Virus record (IMG/VR): IMGVR_UViG_3300045957_000043
Location: 1-56,144 of that record
Direction: 5' to 3' (one strand)
Source: a virus
Length of the DNA: 56,144 nt
The stretch's first letter is position 1, and each line of letters starts with the position of its first letter. Position numbers and translations under genes: made by a program. The notes beneath the pieces are model-generated. The model was not told where the DNA came from and did not search any database. It saw only the letters and a list, made by a program, of their open reading frames with translations. This document shows positions 20,920 to 30,400 of this stretch, in pieces.

Positions 20920-21222
20920 GTGGCCGAAAAGGACAAAACAGACCTCAGGTCTGATCTGCTGATGCAAGCGGTGCGCAATCTAATCCTGCGGTATCTGCGC
21001 GATCACCGAGGCGCCACCGCTTCGGAAATTATCGAACGCGCGGGGATCTGCAAGAGCCACTTTTACGCCATCATGGGCTCGACTAGCGGCTACTACCCGA
21101 CTATCAAAACGGTGCTGCTGCTTCTCAATGCAATCAACTGCGACCTGGAAATTGTTGAAAAGCTTCCGGCGGGGCTTCGCCGTGAGTCGAAAACTAGCAA
21201 GCAAATCAACTTTGAGTCCTAG
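20920..21222 (+). CDS. HTH transcriptional regulator
   Basis: 100 residues from GTG 20920 (AGGA 9 bases upstream). A helical N-terminus (LLMQAVRNLILRYLRDH) precedes a helix-turn-helix (TASEIIERAGICKSHFYAIM), then PTIKTVLLLLNAINCDLEIVE typical of an XRE-type fifth helix. The position, diverging from int across attP, fits a lysogeny or early switch regulator. Confidence 0.75.
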   Translation: MAEKDKTDLRSDLLMQAVRNLILRYLRDHRGATASEIIERAGICKSHFYAIMGSTSGYYPTIKTVLLLLNAINCDLEIVEKLPAGLRRESKTSKQINFES

Positions 21223-21235
21223 CTAGAAAAAATTT

Positions 21236-21252
21236 TTGGAAACGTATTCCAA
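21236..21252. promoter_or_regulatory. Inverted repeat TTGGAA-N5-TTCCAA
   Basis: Perfect 6-bp arms (21236-21241 and 21247-21252) around ACGTA, in the gap between the regulator and csrA, next to an AAAAAATTTTT run. Plausible operator for the upstream regulator. Confidence 0.35.
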
Positions 21253-21315
21253 TCTTCTGAACGGTAGGTTACTATGCACCCACCATGAGGAAGTCGCAGC
21301 TAAGGGAGCAGCGGG

Positions 21316-21510
21316 ATGCTAATTATCGAACGGAAAACGGATGAAGCGTTCTGGCTGCACACGGACGGCGGGCACGAAGCCCGAATCATTGTAACGCGGA
21401 TCAAAGGAAACCGTGTTCGCATTGGCATCGAGGCCGATATGTCAGTCCGAGTTTGCAGGGAAGAGCTTCGAGGGACCGGGACTGAGGTGCTGGATGGAGA
21501 AGCGACCTAG
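21316..21510 (+). CDS. csrA: CsrA/RsmA-type RNA-binding regulator
   Basis: 64 residues starting MLIIERKTDEAFWL, with ARIIVTRIKGNRVRIGIEADMSVRVCREEL. This follows the CsrA beta-strand order, including GNRVRIGI and V-x-V-x-R-E-E-L. Expected to form a dimer binding GGA-loop mRNAs, modulating translation of host or phage genes. ATG 21316 has AGGGAG 7 bases upstream. The N-terminal TRK is changed to ERK, but most signature residues are kept. Confidence 0.85.
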   Translation: MLIIERKTDEAFWLHTDGGHEARIIVTRIKGNRVRIGIEADMSVRVCREELRGTGTEVLDGEAT

Positions 21511-21554
21511 CTCGGCGGCGGCAGGGGACGTTGCCGCCGAGTTGCTTAATTCCT

Positions 21555-21905
21555 ATGCCGATCAACTCCCGAGCTAAAGGCGCCAGCGGCGAGCGCGAAC
21601 TGGCTAAAAAACTCACCGAGCTAGGCTTCCCGGCCCGGCGCGGGCAACAGTTTTCGGGGCTCGAAGGTAAAGACATCTGCACGGCGGTCGCCGGACTACA
21701 CATTGAGTGTAAACGAGTTGAACGACTCAATCTTCACAAGGCTGTCGACCAAGCGATACGAGACGCAGACGACAGTGAACTCCCGGTGGTGGTCCACCGC
21801 GCGAACGGCAAACCGTGGCTGTTTACTGCTCGCCTGGACGACCTCTTAGCCTTGTTGGAGCTGCTTGCGTGCTGGAAGACTTCGAACCCGACCGAGAAGA
21901 GTTGA
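21555..21905 (+). CDS. Holliday-junction-resolvase-like (PD-(D/E)xK) nuclease
   Basis: 116 residues from ATG 21555. SRAKGASGERELAKKLTELGF gives the conserved Glu. GRQ-like FSGLEGKDICTAVAGLHIECKRVE gives the Asp and the E-C-K catalytic set. NLHKAVDQAIRDADDSELPVVVHRANG is the usual helix and final strand. It matches compact phage Hjc-like resolvases. It probably resolves recombination or packaging intermediates. Confidence 0.8.
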   Translation: MPINSRAKGASGERELAKKLTELGFPARRGQQFSGLEGKDICTAVAGLHIECKRVERLNLHKAVDQAIRDADDSELPVVVHRANGKPWLFTARLDDLLALLELLACWKTSNPTEKS

Positions 21906-22216
21906 GGCGCCGCTTTCGCAACCGGATGGTTGAGGAAAAAGGCGCCGAGCTGATCGAGACAATCGCCATCGCCTTTTACGAGTTCGCGCTCGATCCTGAA
22001 GACTGGATGCAAGAAGACGAGTACCTTGACTGCGCGACAAGTGCCGCTATGTGGTGCTTGGTCAGCTTTCTTAACATGACCCTCTACGAGCTGCAGCAGC
22101 CCGCTCACCACGAGCCTGATCCTGAAAGCATCAGTGAAGTAAACCGAGAAATTCTGGAGCTATCTCGGCTACGAATGTCGCAAGTGTTAATGGATGCGGT
22201 CTCGAAAGACAATTAG
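21869..22216 (+). CDS. Helical protein, 115 residues
   Basis: Start GTG 21869 has GGAG 8 bases upstream and overlaps the resolvase end by 37 bases; upstream in-frame starts lack a site. All-helical, acidic (DPEDWMQEDEYLDCATSAAMWCLVSFLNMTLYELQ). No family is recognised. Confidence 0.6.
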   Translation: MLEDFEPDREELRRRFRNRMVEEKGAELIETIAIAFYEFALDPEDWMQEDEYLDCATSAAMWCLVSFLNMTLYELQQPAHHEPDPESISEVNREILELSRLRMSQVLMDAVSKDN

Positions 22217-22275
22217 TTAGTGGCCCTAGAATTACAGTGTAGAACCCAACCAAAACTCGTAGGTAAGGTAGCACT

Positions 22276-22530
22276 GTGCTTGATCTCTTTGTCGTTCTCG
22301 CGGTCGCCGTGGCTTGGGGGGTTTTTGTCTACTCGCGCAAAAAGCCCTTGGAAGGCGGCGTGCCGCCCGGCTCCGAGTCCGCGCAATATCGCGCGCCTTG
22401 CGACTTGTCGCGGGTGAAATGCCTGCTAGAGACACTCGACCCCGAAAAAGACGCGGAGTTGATCGAAGCGATCGTGCGGGCCAGAGTATTAGCCGAGTTA
22501 CCCCAGTCAGTTAGAGACAAACTGAAATGA
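22276..22530 (+). CDS. Single-pass membrane protein, 84 residues
   Basis: GTG 22276 behind GGTAAGG. N-terminal helix LFVVLAVAVAWGVFVYSRKK, then a soluble charged domain (VKCLLETLDPEKDAELIEAIV). Stop overlaps the next ATG (ATGA). Function unknown. Confidence 0.65.
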   Translation: MLDLFVVLAVAVAWGVFVYSRKKPLEGGVPPGSESAQYRAPCDLSRVKCLLETLDPEKDAELIEAIVRARVLAELPQSVRDKLK

Positions 22531-22997
22531 ACGATCGGATCGTTAGCGCAGGGACGGTGATCATCTTAGCACTGCTCGTACTGGTGCTCGGGCGGCGGCT
22601 AGTAAACCAGCTCCCAGGGATCGCACCGGATACTAAGCTTCCCGCGAATCTTCAGCCGATTTCGCAGCAAATCTACACTCATATCGGGGGGCAGCCTAAC
22701 GCCCAGCAGGATTGCCGGACGCTCGCGGCACTTTTTCAAGGCTATCAAAACTTGCTGGCAAGCGACGGCAAGGCAGCTCTCTATTACGTTGCTGACCGGG
22801 GCTCGCTCAAAGCCAGATTCGCGCAAATGGGCGAGCTAATCGTAGGGCCTGATTGGCAACTCGGGGAGCGGTATCCGGGGCTGGCGCCAGTGCTCGCCGA
22901 GTACTGTGCACCGATTGATGAATTCCCTGGAGGCCGCGCGCAAGCGGTGCAGCGTTGCCGTGAGCTAGTCGTGGTATTCAGCCACTTGGCTAACTAA
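22527..22997 (+). CDS. Membrane-anchored protein, 156 residues
   Basis: N-terminal anchor (IVSAGTVIILALLVLVLG) followed by a periplasm-like domain with two Cys pairs (QQDCRTL and EYCAPID, QRCREL). Coupled to the gene before it and 14 bases from the papain-like gene. These three may form an envelope module. Confidence 0.65.
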   Translation: MNDRIVSAGTVIILALLVLVLGRRLVNQLPGIAPDTKLPANLQPISQQIYTHIGGQPNAQQDCRTLAALFQGYQNLLASDGKAALYYVADRGSLKARFAQMGELIVGPDWQLGERYPGLAPVLAEYCAPIDEFPGGRAQAVQRCRELVVVFSHLAN

Positions 22998-23011
22998 TCA
23001 AGGGGCTTGGG

Positions 23012-24052
23012 ATGACGTTTTTGCGTTGGCTGCTTGTTTGCTGCGGACTGGTCTTTTTAACGGCTACAGCAGGCGTCTCCCAAGAGCCGGCAGCTGACTT
23101 TTCAGTTAACAAAGAAGGCTGGCGGTACGAGCCGGAAGTACTCGAAGCCGCTATCAAGCGGGTTCCCCGTAAGTTTTACGCGCAAGCCGCGATCCTCGCT
23201 GAAGACAGCGACGAACGCACGGTGCTACTGTACCGGTTTGTAGTGCAGGCTCGGGGACTGCCTGCTGGAACTACACTACCAACGCGCGACCAAGGCAACG
23301 TCGGTTCGTGTGTAGGTTACGCGACAGCCAACGCGGTTGATCATTTAAGTGCAGTCCAGATCTACTTGAAAGGGCTGCGCGAGCGATTCGAGGCAGCCAG
23401 CGCGCCGGCGCTTTACGGCATCGGGCGGCAACAGGCTGGTCAACTCGGCGGGTGGGACGGGAGCACCGGTGCCTGGAGCGTCGAGGGAATTCAGCAGCTC
23501 GGCGCGTTGTGGCAGCTAAGCTACGGCGAAGCGGATCTTAGCCGTGAACGACCCAGCGATGCAAAGAATTTCGCCTCGCGGGGGCTGCCGGCAAGCTTAC
23601 TAGAGATTGCACGGGAAACACCCGTGCAGGCGCACGTCGCGGTGCGCGACTGGAAACACGCTCGCGGGCTAATTCAGTCGGGCTTCCCGCTCATCGTGTG
23701 TTCGGACGTGGGCTTTGATAACGGCTCGCGGGGCACACAACGGGACAATCTCGGGTTTGCCTCCCCGCGCGGGTCGTGGATGCACGCGATGTGCTGTGTC
23801 GCTTACCGAGGGCCGGACACGGGGCGCGAAGGTTTTCTGATTTTGAATTCCTGGAACCCGCGTTATATCTCGGGGGAAAAGTGGCCTGAAGACCAACCAG
23901 AAGGGAGTTTTTGGGTCACGCCGGAGGTCCTCGGTAGAATGATTTCAAAGCGGGACACCTGGGGCATTTCAGCGTTAAAGGGTTTCCCTAAAAAGGAACT
24001 CACCCTTCTAGAAATTTTTGAAAACGCAGGTGGGGCGAGAACGGAGAACTAA
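23012..24052 (+). CDS. Exported papain-like cysteine peptidase
   Basis: 346 residues with a signal peptide (residues 1-24, LLVCCGLVFLTATAGVSQ). It has a C1-like active site: Q94-x-N-V-G-S-C100-V-G, H258 in GSWMHAM, and N279 in LILNSWN. Spacing suits papain family domains. It could cleave host envelope proteins, take part in lysis or entry, or be a lysogeny factor. The substrate is not evident. Confidence 0.8.
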   Translation: MTFLRWLLVCCGLVFLTATAGVSQEPAADFSVNKEGWRYEPEVLEAAIKRVPRKFYAQAAILAEDSDERTVLLYRFVVQARGLPAGTTLPTRDQGNVGSCVGYATANAVDHLSAVQIYLKGLRERFEAASAPALYGIGRQQAGQLGGWDGSTGAWSVEGIQQLGALWQLSYGEADLSRERPSDAKNFASRGLPASLLEIARETPVQAHVAVRDWKHARGLIQSGFPLIVCSDVGFDNGSRGTQRDNLGFASPRGSWMHAMCCVAYRGPDTGREGFLILNSWNPRYISGEKWPEDQPEGSFWVTPEVLGRMISKRDTWGISALKGFPKKELTLLEIFENAGGARTEN

Positions 24053-24054
24053 CG

Positions 24055-24264
24055 ATGTCACGCAGTATTGCTGTCGGGGTCGTACTCGGGGGTCTCGGCT
24101 TGGTCGCAGACACGGCGATCGAGCACCCACCAAAAGAAACCGGGCAGGCGGCTGTCGTCTTGACGGCGCCGGTTACGTCCCCGCATATTGCTCAGCAGCA
24201 GCAGCAGGAACAGCCTACGGGCGATCCGGGGTTTGAGTATTACGCTATCCACGATATGAAGTAA
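24055..24264 (+). CDS. 69-residue small exported or membrane protein
   Basis: ATG 24055, 2 bases after the protease stop. Hydrophobic N-terminus (IAVGVVLGGLGLVADTAI), then a Pro/Gln-rich stretch with five consecutive Gln. No family is recognised. Confidence 0.6.
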   Translation: MSRSIAVGVVLGGLGLVADTAIEHPPKETGQAAVVLTAPVTSPHIAQQQQQEQPTGDPGFEYYAIHDMK

Positions 24265-24269
24265 GTGTT

Positions 24270-24485
24270 ATGGGCTGAGGCTGCCGCAAAAAGAAAGCGC
24301 GTGCCGCTTTCGGAAAACCACTGAGCGTAAAAGTTGTTTCCGGCCTGCCTCAGCCGACTGTCATGAGGGGACCGGCGACTAATACGAACTATGGGCGCCG
24401 TCAAGACGGTGATGTCTTCACGGTGTTTGAAAAGGACGTGGAACCGCTCGTCAAAGACGAAACGGTCCGAATCGAAGTCGTGTAG
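24270..24485 (+). pseudogene. Small gene with in-frame UGA at codon 3 (MG*GCRKKK...)
   Basis: From ATG 24270 the codons read Met-Gly-TGA-Gly-Cys-Arg-Lys-Lys-Lys, and then the frame is open for 67 codons to TAG 24483. The body (KVVSGLPQPTVMRGP, NYGRRQDGDVFTVFEKDV) parallels the next gene (KVKFVDL, NYGFRKNGDVLKMFKTDF), so it is real coding sequence. Related phage proteins begin with paired cysteines, so the TGA stands where Cys (TGC) is expected. Explanations are point mutation or read error, internal start, or recoding. A hairpin GAAAGCG-CGTGC-CGCTTTC (24293-24311) lies 14 bases downstream. Confidence 0.6.
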
Positions 24486-24497
24486 GAACCCGATGCA

Positions 24498-24707
24498 ATG
24501 CCTTGTTCAAGTTGTCAGAAACGCCGCGAAGCGCGACTGCGAAATACTGAAATGGTCAAAGTGAAGTTTGTGGATCTACACCCTACAGGCGTGATCCTGC
24601 AGGTTGGCATGACGAACTACGGTTTTCGCAAAAACGGGGACGTTTTGAAAATGTTCAAAACCGACTTCGAGAAGCTGAAATCAGGAGCCGCCGAAATTGT
24701 TGAGTGA
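24498..24707 (+). CDS. Small Cys-motif protein, 69 residues
   Basis: ATG 24498 (AGGA upstream). It starts MPCSSCQKRREARLR, a C-x-x-C basic N-terminus, followed by a beta-rich part (MVKVKFVDLHPTGVILQVGMTNYG). Paralog of the interrupted gene before it. Small proteins of this layout are common in phage genomes without known role. Confidence 0.65.
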   Translation: MPCSSCQKRREARLRNTEMVKVKFVDLHPTGVILQVGMTNYGFRKNGDVLKMFKTDFEKLKSGAAEIVE

Positions 24708-25026
24708 GAGCCCCATCTGGCCGTTAGTCGTCGCGCTTGCCGTGTGGCGCGTCACGCACATGATCACTGATGAAGACGGACCGTTGCGCGTGTTGTGGTA
24801 TTTGCGCGAGGCTTTGGGAGGGAACCAGCCTGACCCATCGCCGGGGTCTGCTGGGGACTTAATCAGTTGCGCGTATTGTCTGTCGGTGTGGGTCGCGCTG
24901 GTGTTTGTACTCTTAATGCAGCTTAACCTGAGAGCTGTGAATATCGGTTTCGAAGTACTCGCGCTGAGTGCCGTCTCGGTCTTCGCGACGACACTGCATA
25001 ACTACGTCAACGACCAGCTAAGCTAG
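24697..25026 (+). CDS. DUF1360 membrane protein
   Basis: 109 residues from TTG 24697 with AGGAG 9 bases upstream, overlapping the preceding gene. ALAVWRVTHMITDEDGP, LREALGG, then LISCAYCLSVWVALVFVLL is the DUF1360 layout (W-R-x-T-x-x-x-x-x-E-D-x-P and C-x-x-C-x-S-x-W). It has three hydrophobic segments. Known from phage and sporulation contexts; function unknown. Last rightward gene before the virion block. Confidence 0.8.
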   Translation: MLSESPIWPLVVALAVWRVTHMITDEDGPLRVLWYLREALGGNQPDPSPGSAGDLISCAYCLSVWVALVFVLLMQLNLRAVNIGFEVLALSAVSVFATTLHNYVNDQLS

Positions 25027-25032
25027 AGGGGG

Positions 25033-26229
25033 CTAGGTGTAGGTGACGCAGCTACCGGGGTAGTCAGGGTGACCAGTTCCGATATTGCGGATGTCGTATT
25101 TCCCAAATGACGGGAACGTAGCGTCGTTGCAGTCTGAGTACGATTCGATTTCGAATGCGAAGCACACACCGTCAGCCGGCACGTAGCCCGGCTGCGCCGT
25201 GACTTCGGCAAGGATCGCACTGACGTTAATCGGCACGTAAGTCTGTGTCGGACCACCAAAGGGAGCCCAGCTGTTAGACGGCTGAGCAGTGAGCGTAACA
25301 GACGCGGTGCTCAAAGCCCCGAGACTTAGCGACCCGACAGGCGTTCCGGCGTGACCCCGGATACGGAGCACCATCGTATCGCAATTCCCTAGGGAGTCTT
25401 CCATTGCCTGCAGATGCAGCACACCGGAAGTCGTGTTCGCGGGGATATCCGGCGAGCAAATCAACGGAGTTCTTTGGTTGCCGTTAGTCGGGTCGTGTCC
25501 GACATTCGGTCCTGCCGTCTGCGGTTGTACAGCCCAAGTGGATTCACCCTCGACGCGAGCCAGAATCGTGTTGTTGCAGCTCCCTGCTGGGTTTTCGCAA
25601 CACGTTTCATACGGAATCCAGACGCAGGAGCCGTCTGCGCCGTGGGAAAGTACTTGTTGCTGCGAAGCGATGTACCCAGGAAGTTGCCCAAGCTGCTCGC
25701 ACACGTCACTCTCGCCGCCGCAGAAGTCAGCTTCCCACCGCGCGGAGTTTGCGTTCCAGGTAGCGCAGATACGGTCTGCGCTCAGCGGCGCGGCGTCCTC
25801 CTCTGCCGGGCAGTTGCCGTCCAAGCAGGGAATGAAAATCTCATACGGCTGGTCAGACCGCTCGGTCCACAGTCCAGTACACGGCTCAGCTTCAGCCCAA
25901 AGCGCATAAATACTCGGAGTCGATGACGAGTAGGTCGCGTCGCCACACGTGACGGTTTTGCAAGTGAGTAGATTCTGCGTCGCGTCTGCGGGAATCCCGA
26001 ACGTACCGGCTGCCTCTTCAACTTCCAGATCAGTCATCGGACGAAAGCACTGTCGCTTGGGCAAACCCGTGATCGAGATGTTAGTCTTCTCGCCAACGGT
26101 TTTGATGTTCAGCGGCGGTGTTACTGATAAGCTCTCGCGGAGTTTCGCCGCGATCGCCTTGATCGCACTACCGGAGAGCTTATTCGTGCGCGTCGTGTCG
26201 CTGACTGCAGGTTTCTTGCGGAACACCAT
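25033..26229 (-). CDS. Cys-rich virion-type protein, 398 residues
   Basis: Lies at the distal end of the tail module, coupled to the gene before it (TAATG). 18 cysteines are spread as C-x-x-C and C-C pairs (LTCKTVTCGD, DFCGGESDVCEQ, ETCCENPAGSC). The C-terminal part reads like a beta-sandwich (VGSLSLGALSTASVTLTAQPS). Probably a distal tail or baseplate protein, from position. No homolog is recognised. Confidence 0.7.
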   Translation of the reverse strand: MVFRKKPAVSDTTRTNKLSGSAIKAIAAKLRESLSVTPPLNIKTVGEKTNISITGLPKRQCFRPMTDLEVEEAAGTFGIPADATQNLLTCKTVTCGDATYSSSTPSIYALWAEAEPCTGLWTERSDQPYEIFIPCLDGNCPAEEDAAPLSADRICATWNANSARWEADFCGGESDVCEQLGQLPGYIASQQQVLSHGADGSCVWIPYETCCENPAGSCNNTILARVEGESTWAVQPQTAGPNVGHDPTNGNQRTPLICSPDIPANTTSGVLHLQAMEDSLGNCDTMVLRIRGHAGTPVGSLSLGALSTASVTLTAQPSNSWAPFGGPTQTYVPINVSAILAEVTAQPGYVPADGVCFAFEIESYSDCNDATFPSFGKYDIRNIGTGHPDYPGSCVTYT

Positions 26230-27470
26230 TAAGGGTTAACCACCCAGCTGCTACCAGGAATCTGGTCGGATCGTTCTTCTGAGACGTTCGGAAACACTTG
26301 CGAGATACCGCAGAATGTTACCGTTGCAGTCCCTAAAGGTACAGTTGCAAAATCAAGCGACAAGAGATTCGCGAAGCTCGTCGAGGGGTAGGGCTTCTGC
26401 TCGCACTCGACGCTCTGGATTTCCAAAAAGTGACAGCCGATTTCGCAAGAGGTGTTCGGCTCCCAAGTACCGCCGGCGTCGATGCACGCTTGCTCGGTCA
26501 TCTGTGCAGTGCTGGTATCCGGTAGTGTACACGTGCCTATTGGGTTTTCGCTGCCTTCGCCAAGTGGATTACGCCGCCACGCACGGTTCCAGGCGCCGAC
26601 AACGCCGCTACACGCGCAACCGGCGGCGAGCGTTTCAAACGGGCACTTAGGTACAGTCTTGACGACGAAAATAAACTCAACATCGTAGGTCGGAGTGCAG
26701 TACCAAGTCGGTCGCTCGGTGATCTCCGCGTCAGCCAGCAATACAGACTCGCACGGGAGATTATCAAACATCGGCTCGCTGTTGACGTGGCCCACAGCAT
26801 TGCGGATGGTGTCGTGCGGCACATACGGCAGGTTCGACCAGCGAACCCGGTAAGTCGTTGTGTTGATCGCGATCGCCGGGTTGATATCTTCGTCCGTGAG
26901 GACTTGACCGTCGACGATGTACTCGAAGGACCTACCGGGGAGCGTCTGCACGTCGAGTTCGTTTTCTGTTTCGACCTCGATAAACGTGCAGTTCGCGATC
27001 GCAGGCAGAATCGGCGCGCAATCATCCGGCAGGCATTCGCTGCGCATCCAGATCGGCCAATTCGCAAAGTTCTTGTGCCGGTAGTTGACTGTAATCTCGA
27101 CAAAGCCTTCACCAACTAGCGGCGCGGTCATTAAGTGCGGCACACCGCACGCGGTAGAGACCGTCGTGCAGCAGTTCTGTAGCGGCTGAATCGTGAAGTC
27201 TTCAGGGTAAAGCGTTGAAGTCCCGCCACAGAGATCAGTCGGGCAGAATAAAGCCAGCGGCTTGGGTTCGGCAGCACAGTGTACTGTGCAGTCTTCGTAC
27301 TGCCAGATGCCGAAAATCTCAGTGATAAAGCTTGTAGCATAAAACGCCGGGCCGATGTATTTCATTACCGCCGTGGCGCCGTCTGGATTCTGCGTGAGTA
27401 CCGGGTAGCCCGCCTCGACTTGATAGCCGAACGCAAGATTCCCGATTCGCGAGCAGTCGTTGATCGTCAT
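26229..27470 (-). CDS. Cys-rich distal tail protein, 413 residues
   Basis: Immediately after the tape measure gene, the usual place for a distal tail protein. 22 cysteines, with pairs such as LFCPTDLC, QNCC, AGCACSG and TSCEIGC. Beta-rich throughout, with the segment TTTYRVRWSNLPYV. GGGGGC lies upstream of ATG 27470. The role is inferred from order only. Confidence 0.7.
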   Translation of the reverse strand: MTINDCSRIGNLAFGYQVEAGYPVLTQNPDGATAVMKYIGPAFYATSFITEIFGIWQYEDCTVHCAAEPKPLALFCPTDLCGGTSTLYPEDFTIQPLQNCCTTVSTACGVPHLMTAPLVGEGFVEITVNYRHKNFANWPIWMRSECLPDDCAPILPAIANCTFIEVETENELDVQTLPGRSFEYIVDGQVLTDEDINPAIAINTTTYRVRWSNLPYVPHDTIRNAVGHVNSEPMFDNLPCESVLLADAEITERPTWYCTPTYDVEFIFVVKTVPKCPFETLAAGCACSGVVGAWNRAWRRNPLGEGSENPIGTCTLPDTSTAQMTEQACIDAGGTWEPNTSCEIGCHFLEIQSVECEQKPYPSTSFANLLSLDFATVPLGTATVTFCGISQVFPNVSEERSDQIPGSSWVVNP

Positions 27471-27471
27471 G

Positions 27472-30400
27472 TTAGACTAAGCCCCCTAGTTGATCAGGCG
27501 CGCGGCGCGCAAATTCAATGCCTTGCGCAAGAGCAGAAAGCTCCCGCTGAATCGCCGCGATGCCGTTGGCAGTGCGTTCTTGCTGCTGGAGCATTTTGGT
27601 TTCTGTAGTCACGGACTGCTGTAGCTGATTGCGAAAGTCAATGATTCCGAAAATCTGTGAGCGAACTTGCTGTGCGACGCTGTTGATGTCCGGCTCGGGC
27701 GCCGGTGCGCCTTGCTGCTGGCTGCGCTGCTGTTCGCGCTCCTGCTGAGCTTTTAGGCGGGCTTCCTCTTCAGCTTTGATAATCTTCTCGCGTTCGGCGA
27801 GTTCTTTTCGGTAAGCATCCGCACGGCGGTCCAGCTCGCCCTCTGCGATCCTGAGCTGCAGTTCGTTAGACACGGCATCCCCGAAGAACGTTAGCAGTTG
27901 ATCTTCGAACCCGCCGAGTAACTGGGCAGCGATCTCCGGCGCGCGGAACGGGTTACGGATCGCGTCGGTGATCCTTGCGATTACTCTGAAAGTGTTGTCC
28001 GCGAGTGCTTTCGCAAAGTTGATCGCGACACCGACCAGCTCGTAGCCAAAAGCTTTCGCGCGATACACCGCGATGTTAAACACCAGCTCGAAGTTATCCG
28101 CTAAGAACGTGATACCCTCGATCAAGCTATCGAAATTCTCGATACGAAACGCACGCTTGAGCCTTGTTTCGAGTTCTTCAAGGGCTGGCAGGGCTACCGC
28201 GCTAAGCCTGCGGAAACCCTCAGTCAACCGGATAATTGCGACGCCGTTGATGACCGACAGAATGCTAACGAGCCGCTGCCCCGCAGCGACGATCGGTGCG
28301 AAAAACTCAGCCGCGCGTCCGCTTTGGACAAACTCTTTGATGCGGTCGATCACGAGAGTAACCGACGTGGCTACGCTCTCAACGAACCGCGCGAATGCGG
28401 GGTTCTCACGGAGAAACCCGATTGCCTTGCCGATCTCCAGGCCGATCGTGCGGAATACACCTAAGAAGTTAGCGGCAACCTGCCGTCGCAATAGAGTAAA
28501 CTGATTGCCGAGTGTAGTAACGACACCGCTAAGTGATTCAGCCTGCAGTACAGCCTGCTCGAAAAACTCACTAAACGCCTGATCGCCTACGGCTTTAATA
28601 AACTCGCGGGCAGAAATCTCGTTATTGCGAAGAGCCTCTGTCAGAGCCTCCCCAGATTTACCGATTGCGCGTTCGACCAAGCCGATCGCACCGGGGAGAC
28701 CCTCGGTGAGCTGGTTGTTAAGTTCTTCGCTACGCAGTACACCCTTCGAGATCACTTGCTCATAGGCTCGAAACACGCGGTTCAGGTCGCTGGTTTCGAC
28801 ATTCAGGACGCGGGCGGCGGCAGCTGTGCCCCGGAAGAGCTGGAAAATTTCGTCTTGCGGAACACCTGAGTTCTTCGCGGCGGCTGAGATTTTACCGTAG
28901 AGATTCTCGATCTCGTCCAGCGGCACTGCCAGTTGCAAAGCCAACGCCTGGATTCTTTGTAGCTCTGCCTGGGAATCTGCCCCGAATGCAAAGCTAAACC
29001 TCAGCCTGATATCTTCGAGCCGCTGTGCAGTCTGGAATAACGCACGAGTTGCTAAGCCGCCGACTGCCGCTGCAATGAGCGGGAGATTCGCAACTAGATT
29101 GCGAATGCCTCGGGCCAGAGCGATCGTCGGACCTAGCGCGAACGTAACCGCACGAGTGAACGCGCGAAATGCAGTTCTGGCTACGAAGAGTAACGCTTGG
29201 CCTAGTGCACGGGTTGCGGCGACTAAAGCCTGTAGCCCCACCAAACCGCCGACTACCAACGAGCCGATACCCACTCCCGCTAGACTTGCAGCTGAACCGA
29301 CAAGCCCTAGGTTCTGAAACACCCGGACGGCAGACAGTCCGACACGGCCCAGCGCTGCCGCGTAGTTACCGATTCTGCCGCTGGCTGCGCCTAAGTCGAA
29401 GCCGAGCTGACGGATACTCGTGAGTGTAGTCTGGGCCTGCCGTGCTCGTGCGCCCTCGATCGTGGCGAGTCTCGTAGTGACCTGCAGCTGCAGCCGCAAG
29501 ATTCGCAAGCGTTGCTCGGATGTGATGTTTTGCTGCTCTAGTTGAGCCTGCACCCGTCGTTGGATCAGCGTTAGCCGCAGTCGTTCGTCGACGGCACCTT
29601 TAGCCCGCAAGACTTCTTCTCTTTGCTGGTTAAGCCGTTGTCGCTGGTCACGGGCTTGACCGCGACTGATTTCACGTTCCCGCTGCGCGTCTCGTTGGCG
29701 GCGCACCGCGCGGGCTCGGCGGTCACGGGCGGCTTGCTGCACTTGCGTGCGGTTGGTCACCCGTAACAGCCGAGCTTCCGGTGATGTGTCCTCGCGGGCA
29801 ATGCGCTGACGCTCTTTCGCGGCTTCCCGCAGGGCGCGTTGCTCTCTTGCGCGAATGAGGCTTCTTGCTTTTGCGTTACGCTTGAGCTGTTCCAGTTCAG
29901 TCCGCGCAGTGACTCGGGCCAGCCGAGCTTCGATCGAAGTTCCGGTGCGACGCAGTTCGCGCTGTTGTTCTCTTTCGCGTCGTCGACGGAGCGATCTAGC
30001 TCGTGCATCGCGGCGGACCTGCTCGATCTCGGCGCGCTGGGCTAATCTCGCTCGTCTGCCTTCCAGGCTGGTAGACTGCAGCAAGGCTCGCTGCCGTTCA
30101 CGCTCAGCGCGCTGAACTTCACGAGCTTGACGCCGTAGTGTAGCCAGTTCCTCGCGGGCAATCTGGTCGCTGACTTTCTTGCGGCGCGCAGCAAATAGCC
30201 TTCGAGCCAAGATTCTTCGAGCTAGAATTTGCTCTTCAGTTCTCGCGGCAATCCGCTCTCGGCGAGCTTCGAGGGTGTCGGCCCTGACTTCAGTAGGCTG
30301 GCGTGATCTACCAACGCGCGTTGTAGAGCTAGATTCCTGCCGGGCCTTTTGGACAGCGCTAGATAAAGCTGCAGCTCCCGTCGCGGCGACGGTAATCTTC

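Noticed and set aside
24293-24311. Firm selenocysteine insertion element
   Set aside because: Only a 7-bp hairpin with a GU in the loop. No bulged U or family evidence, so it is reported only as a possibility under the UGA finding.
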